The notes below the pieces were generated by a model. That model was not told the origin of the DNA. It did no database searches and saw only the letters and a list, made by a program, of their open reading frames with translations. Shown piece after piece: positions 58,229-64,000 of a stretch of 64,000 bases of DNA. The DNA lies in the NCBI RefSeq assembly GCF_008807375.1, contig NZ_CP043311.1, positions 5,064,001-5,128,000 on the forward strand. Reading direction: 5' to 3'. The first letter of the stretch is position 1. The number at the start of each line of letters is the position of its first letter. A program made the translations under genes and the position numbers. Source of the DNA: Pseudomonas lalkuanensis (GTDB lineage: Bacteria > Pseudomonadota > Gammaproteobacteria > Pseudomonadales > Pseudomonadaceae).

Positions 58229-59080
58229 TTATTCCGCTGCTTGTACCGCAGCGATCATGCGTACCGCGTCCACGGTTTCCGCGACATCGTGTACGCGCAG
58301 GATGCAGGCACCCTTGGCCACCGCGAGGGCCGCCAGGGCGAGACTGCCGGACAGGCGTTGGTGGACCTCCCTTCCCAGCGCCTGGCCAATCATGCTTTTT
58401 CGTGAAACCCCGACCAGCAGGGGGCGCCCCAATTGGTGCAGCGCCTCCATATGCTTGAACAGGCTGAGGTTGTGCGCCAGGGTCTTGGCGAAGCCGAAGC
58501 CCGGATCGAGAACGATGCGATCTTCCGAAATCCCGGCTGCCAGGCAGGCCTGCATGCGGTCGGCGAGAAACTCCCCGACTTCGCGCACGACGTCCTGGTA
58601 GCGTGGATCCTGCTGCATGTTGCCCGGCTCGCCGAGCATGTGCATGAGACACACCGCAAGACCGGTATCGGCAGCAGCGTCCACGGCACCATCACGACGC
58701 AGCGCGCGCACGTCGTTGATCATCCCGGCGCCCAGGCGCGCACCTTCGCGCATCACGGCAGGCGTGGATGTATCCAGGGAGATCACCACATCCAGCTCGC
58801 GGGCGATGGCTTCGACCACAGGAGCGACGCGTTCGAGCTCTTCGGTCGGAGATACCGGGCGGGCGCCCGGCCGGGTGGACTCGCCACCGACGTCGATCAG
58901 GGTGGCGCCAGCGGCAACCATCTCGGCGGCGTGGCGCAACGCGGCGTCACGGGCATTGAAGCAGCCACCATCGGAGAAGGAATCTGGGGTGACGTTGAGG
59001 ATGCCCATGACGTGGGGCTGGGCCAAATCAAGAACCCGGCTGCCGCAAGGCAACCGGGTCGGGTACTGCACTGACTTCAT
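58229..59080 (-). CDS. folP: Dihydropteroate synthase
   Basis: FolP joins p-aminobenzoate to the pterin pyrophosphate made by FolK; it is the sulfonamide target. The 283-residue barrel shows MGILNVTPDSFSDGG (about 25-39), DVGGESTRPGA, LDPGFGFAKT and the KSMIGQALG segment. It is nine bases after ftsH. Confidence 0.97.
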   Translation of the reverse strand: MKSVQYPTRLPCGSRVLDLAQPHVMGILNVTPDSFSDGGCFNARDAALRHAAEMVAAGATLIDVGGESTRPGARPVSPTEELERVAPVVEAIARELDVVISLDTSTPAVMREGARLGAGMINDVRALRRDGAVDAAADTGLAVCLMHMLGEPGNMQQDPRYQDVVREVGEFLADRMQACLAAGISEDRIVLDPGFGFAKTLAHNLSLFKHMEALHQLGRPLLVGVSRKSMIGQALGREVHQRLSGSLALAALAVAKGACILRVHDVAETVDAVRMIAAVQAAE

Positions 59081-59089
59081 CTACAGGCC

Positions 59090-61003
<1,914 letters not shown>

Positions 61004-61173
61004 GTCGTTCAATTAGCTACCCTCTGGAACGGGCCCCTTCCTGGAGCGCACCCCGCATGACGGCTGGTGGTTAACCGGCCTAACTTACTACACAACCCCC
61101 GCCCCTGGCAGGCGCCGTCTGTAACCCTTTATGAGGCCTGTCGGCCTCGCTGCAGCATCCAGCCCCTGCAGAA

Positions 61174-61197
61174 GGGGACCGACGAGTCGGCCCCCCG
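61174..61197 (-). terminator. Hairpin between rlmE and ftsH
   Basis: GGGGGCCGAC / GTCGGTCCCC pairs almost perfectly just after the rlmE stop, without a following T run. The rest of the 190-base gap holds no gene that I can see, and no clear sigma-32 promoter for ftsH. Confidence 0.45.
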
Positions 61198-61204
61198 TTG
61201 CAGT

Positions 61205-61828
61205 CTATTCCCCGCGGAAGCCGCGCGCGAGCAGGTATTGCTCCCGGGAGCTGTCACGCGACGAAAGCGGTTTGCGCATCTGCACCTTGTCGAACATCTC
61301 GCGCACCTGCCTGTGGTAGACGTCGAAACCTTCGCCCTGGAATATCTTGATCAGAAAATCCCCACCCGGGCGCAGAGTACGGCCCGCCAGGTCCAGCGCC
61401 AGCTCGCAGAGATACATCGACCGCGGCTGATCGGAGGCCCTTACGCCACTCATATTGGGGGCCATATCCGAAATCACAAGGTCTACCGGGTTGTCGCCGA
61501 TCGCCTCGAGGATGCGCGCAAAGACTGCATCATCGGTGAAGTCACCCTGAATGAACGTCACGTCAGGAATGCTATCCATTTCCAGGATGTCGGAAGCGAT
61601 CAACCGACCGCGATCACCGATCACCCGGCTAGTCACCTGGGACCAGCCGCCTGGCGCCGCGCCGAGATCGACGACGGTCATGCCGGGCCGCAGGATGCGG
61701 TCCTTTTCCTGGATTTCGAGCAACTTGTAGCTGGCGCGGGAACGATAACCGTCCTTTTGCGCCTGTTTGACGTACGGGTCGTCGATATGTCTTTGCAGCC
61801 AACGCTGGCTACTCTTGGAACGGGCCAC
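61205..61828 (-). CDS. rlmE: 23S rRNA (uridine(2552)-2'-O)-methyltransferase
   Basis: RlmE (FtsJ/RrmJ, 207 residues) methylates U2552 of the ribosomal A loop. It has the N-terminal [13 protein letters not shown] with the first catalytic Lys (about 38), the SAM motif [13 protein letters not shown] (about 54-66), the catalytic Asp in [11 protein letters not shown] (about 124) and the second Lys in [12 protein letters not shown] (about 164), completing the K-D-K-E tetrad. It is divergent from yhbY and precedes ftsH, the usual order. Confidence 0.97.
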   Translation of the reverse strand: MARSKSSQRWLQRHIDDPYVKQAQKDGYRSRASYKLLEIQEKDRILRPGMTVVDLGAAPGGWSQVTSRVIGDRGRLIASDILEMDSIPDVTFIQGDFTDDAVFARILEAIGDNPVDLVISDMAPNMSGVRASDQPRSMYLCELALDLAGRTLRPGGDFLIKIFQGEGFDVYHRQVREMFDKVQMRKPLSSRDSSREQYLLARGFRGE

Positions 61829-61904
61829 GGGATACCTCGTGTTCGGCTGTGCGCCCCGGAATCACTCGGGTAAACTAGCAGCCTTTTTTCGCAGGGGTCT
61901 GATT

Positions 61905-62219
61905 ATGGCGCTCTCACAGGAGCACAAGAAGCAATACAAATCTATCGGTCATCACCTGAAACCGGTATTGACGGTCGCCGAAAATGGCCTCACCGAAGGT
62001 GTGCTTGCCGAGTTGGATCGCGCGCTGAACGATCACGAACTGATCAAGGTACAGTTCCGCATCATCGAACGTGATGATCGCCGCGCCCTGATCGACGAGC
62101 TCTGCGCCGCCGGCAACTGCGAACTGGTCCAGGTCATCGGCAAGATGGCACTGGTCTATCGCCGCAATCCCAAGCCAAACCGCAATCTCTCCAACATCAG
62201 CCGCTTCAGCGGCCTCTGA
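61905..62219 (+). CDS. yhbY: Ribosome assembly RNA-binding protein YhbY
   Basis: A 104-residue CRM-domain protein associated with pre-50S particles. The signature is GHHLKPVLTVAENGLTEGVLAELDRALNDHELIKVQ (about 15-50), ending with the conserved GKMALVYRRNPKPN. Its promoter region is shared with the divergent rlmE (TAAACT near 61871). It is the only plus-strand gene in this end of the window. Confidence 0.95.
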   Translation: MALSQEHKKQYKSIGHHLKPVLTVAENGLTEGVLAELDRALNDHELIKVQFRIIERDDRRALIDELCAAGNCELVQVIGKMALVYRRNPKPNRNLSNISRFSGL

Positions 62220-62241
62220 GCCTCCCGCCAAGGGCGCGCGT

Positions 62242-62706
62242 TCAGCGCGCCCGGCCCTCGGCCAGCTTCGCAGGCAAGGGCTGGATAACCAGCAGCAGGC
62301 CACAAAAGGCCAGCAACAGATAGCTGAAGTTCAGCCAGTACAACGCCTCCGGAATCCAGAAGCGAACCAGCAGGAACGCCACTACCAGGCCGATCACAGC
62401 GGCCAGCAGCTGCGCGCGCGCGTCACGCCAGAGACGCCCAAGCCCCGCATACTGGATCAGCAGCACGGCCTGGAGCAGCGCACAGAAACCGGCAAAGGCA
62501 ACCATCAACGGCCGGAGGCTGGAAGCCACCTCCTCCACCAGCATCGGCGCCAGACCGATACGGTCCAGCGCCGGCAGCATGACGAAGTGCAGCAGCCAGA
62601 GGCCGCCAACCCAGAAGGTCTGGGCCAGCTGCCAGGCGATGGCTCCGGCCCGGAAGGGTGAACGCTTAGACGTGGCGGACTTCGACAATCTCGTACTCGA
62701 CGACAC
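62242..62706 (-). CDS. DUF4149-type integral membrane protein
   Basis: The 154-residue frame has four hydrophobic segments (about 24-46, 65-86, 96-116 and 123-145) and opens its core with [27 protein letters not shown], as DUF4149 proteins do. The function is unknown. The start is uncertain: GTG at 62706 overlaps the end of greA by 41 bases, and a TTG at 62688 is also possible. It is probably expressed from the greA transcript. Confidence 0.78.
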   Translation of the reverse strand: MSSSTRLSKSATSKRSPFRAGAIAWQLAQTFWVGGLWLLHFVMLPALDRIGLAPMLVEEVASSLRPLMVAFAGFCALLQAVLLIQYAGLGRLWRDARAQLLAAVIGLVVAFLLVRFWIPEALYWLNFSYLLLAFCGLLLVIQPLPAKLAEGRAR

Positions 62707-63139
62707 CGCTCGGAGTCTTGACGGTCACCACGTCCCCTTCTTCCTTGCCTACCAGGGCACGGGCGATGGGAGAGCTGACCGAAAGCTTGCCTTGTTTGAT
62801 ATCCGCTTCATCGTCACCCACGATCTGGTAGGTCACGCTTTCGTCGGTATCAACGTTGGCGATATCCACGGTCACGCCGAAAATCACCTTGCCACTACGG
62901 GGAATGGAAGTGACATCGATGATGTGGGCATTGGACAGCTTGGCCTCGATGTCGCGAATGCGCGCCTCGGCCAGCCCCTGCTGCTCACGTGCTGCGTGAT
63001 ACTCGGCGTTCTCCTTGAGATCCCCCAGTTCCCGCGCTTCAGCGATGGCCTGACTGATCTTCGGCCGCTCGGCCTTGAGGACTTTCAGTTCGTCCTCCAG
63101 GGCGCGAGCGCCCTGGACGGTCATCGGAAATTTAGTCAT
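62666..63139 (-). CDS. greA: Transcript cleavage factor GreA
   Basis: GreA rescues backtracked RNA polymerase by stimulating transcript cleavage. The 157-residue product has the coiled coil (about 1-75) with the acidic tip in [18 protein letters not shown] (Asp/Glu near 40-44) and the C-terminal FKBP-like domain ending [10 protein letters not shown]. Its ATG overlaps the carB stop by four bases, so it is coupled to carbamoyl-phosphate synthesis genes. Confidence 0.97.
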   Translation of the reverse strand: MTKFPMTVQGARALEDELKVLKAERPKISQAIAEARELGDLKENAEYHAAREQQGLAEARIRDIEAKLSNAHIIDVTSIPRSGKVIFGVTVDIANVDTDESVTYQIVGDDEADIKQGKLSVSSPIARALVGKEEGDVVTVKTPSGVVEYEIVEVRHV

Positions 63140-64000
63140 GCCTTGATTCCTGCATGGAGATCCTGCAAGCGGCGCACGGTCTTCTCGGGACCGAACTTGA
63201 GCGCCTCACAGATCGCCTGACCAGCCGCGATAGTGGTGGTGCAATAGATCTTGTGCTGCAGGGCGTTTCGACGGATCGAGTAGGAGTCAGCGATGGACTG
63301 ACGCCCCTCAGTGGTGTTGATGATGAGGGTAACCTCATCGTTCTTGATCATGTCAACGACATGGGGACGGCCTTCCGTCACCTTGTTCACGCGCCGCACG
63401 GGCAGACCGGCCGCCTCGATCACCTTGGCGGTGCCGGAAGTGGCGACCACTTCGAAGCCCAGCTCGATCAGGTCGCGGGCGACCTGGGTGACCATCGGCT
63501 TGTCGTCTTCACGGACGCTGATGAACACGGTGCCGGAGTTCGGCAGGATCTCGCTGGCACCCAGCTGGGCCTTGGAGAAGGCTTCGCCGAAGGTGTCGCC
63601 GACACCCATCACTTCGCCGGTGGACTTCATTTCCGGGCCGAGGATCGGGTCGACGCCCGGGAACTTGGCGAACGGGAACACTGCTTCCTTGACACTGAAG
63701 AACGGCGGAATGATTTCCTTGGTGAAACCAATTTCCTTGAGGCTCTTGCCAGCCATTACGCGGGCAGCGACCTTGGCCAGCGACTCGCCGATGCACTTGG
63801 AGACGAAGGGCACGGTACGGGACGCGCGCGGGTTGACCTCGATCACATAGATGTCTTCGCCCTGAACGGCCATCTGGACGTTCATCAGGCCGACCACGCC
63901 GAGCTCCAGGGCCATTTTCTTGACCTGATCACGGATCTCGTCCTGGATGTGCTGCGGCAGCGAGTACGGCGGCAGCGAGCAGGCGGAGTCACCGGAGTGC
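63136..64000 (-). CDS. carB: Carbamoyl-phosphate synthase large subunit (3' part; 5' end outside window)
   Basis: About 287 C-terminal residues are present. They include the end of the second ATP-grasp domain ([20 protein letters not shown] with the metal-binding Glu and Asn) and the C-terminal MGS-like allosteric domain (about the last 140 residues, with [24 protein letters not shown] and [18 protein letters not shown]), where ornithine and UMP bind. The enzyme supplies carbamoyl phosphate for arginine and pyrimidines. The frame is open to the right edge; the stop overlaps greA. Confidence 0.96.
   Translation of the reverse strand, partial: HSGDSACSLPPYSLPQHIQDEIRDQVKKMALELGVVGLMNVQMAVQGEDIYVIEVNPRASRTVPFVSKCIGESLAKVAARVMAGKSLKEIGFTKEIIPPFFSVKEAVFPFAKFPGVDPILGPEMKSTGEVMGVGDTFGEAFSKAQLGASEILPNSGTVFISVREDDKPMVTQVARDLIELGFEVVATSGTAKVIEAAGLPVRRVNKVTEGRPHVVDMIKNDEVTLIINTTEGRQSIADSYSIRRNALQHKIYCTTTIAAGQAICEALKFGPEKTVRRLQDLHAGIKA

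Overview
The window is chromosomal core DNA of a Pseudomonas-type gammaproteobacterium. It is G+C rich, codon use is uniform, no insertion sequence, prophage or CRISPR is visible, and gene order follows the P. aeruginosa region from ilvI to carB (ilvI, mrcB, cbpA, prrF, phu, dksA, cbrAB/crcZ, pcnB, panBCD, pgi, acs, pnp, rpsO, truB, rbfA, infB, nusA, rimP, secG, tpiA, glmM, folP, ftsH, rlmE, greA, carB). It is not P. aeruginosa itself as I know that genome: one prrF copy is present rather than a tandem pair, and a tonB-like gene sits inside the phu cluster. The species cannot be fixed from the sequence alone.

Layout. 1-8.1 kb: the start of ilvI with a possible leader-peptide ORF, small envelope/unknown proteins, mrcB (PBP1b), an APH/ATPase fusion, a TfoX C-terminal protein and cbpA. 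8.1-16.4 kb: an iron and heme block, with Fur-controlled sRNA PrrF, the phuSTUVW heme import operon led by a tonB, and divergent receptor phuR with a Fur box between them. 16.4-20.3 kb: Rieske protein, sfsA with an aminotransferase, dksA and gluQ. 20.3-25.5 kb: the carbon-control module cbrX-cbrA-cbrB, followed by a CbrB-type palindrome, a sigma-54 promoter and sRNA CrcZ with at least six CA-rich Hfq/Crc motifs. 25.5-31.5 kb: pcnB-folK, panB-panC-panD and pgi. 31.5-44.5 kb: a more variable stretch with a GlxA-type regulator divergent from a secreted DJ-1/PfpI protein, acs with a CA motif on its ribosome binding site, a DUF2236 protein, a thiolase, an rRNA methyltransferase-like protein, a DUF748 giant, three tandem DUF2845 proteins and a rhomboid protease. 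44.5-46.6 kb: a BON-domain gene with a clear sigma-54 promoter and two upstream dyads, and a zinc-finger-like membrane protein. 46.6-64 kb: the minus-strand information-processing superoperon (carB-greA, rlmE-ftsH-folP-glmM-tpiA-secG-tRNA-Leu, tRNA-fMet-rimP-nusA-infB-rbfA-truB-rpsO-pnp), with yhbY on the plus strand.

Logic. Iron scarcity should relieve Fur at both prrF and phuR/tonB-phuS, coupling iron-sparing repression to heme uptake. CbrAB drives CrcZ, which titrates Hfq/Crc and would free CA-motif mRNAs such as the acs mRNA in this same window. The observations most worth testing are the sigma-54/dyad control of the BON gene, the phu-linked tonB, the ilvI leader ORF, and the two look-alike long hairpins inside the rpsO-pnp and infB-rbfA transcripts.
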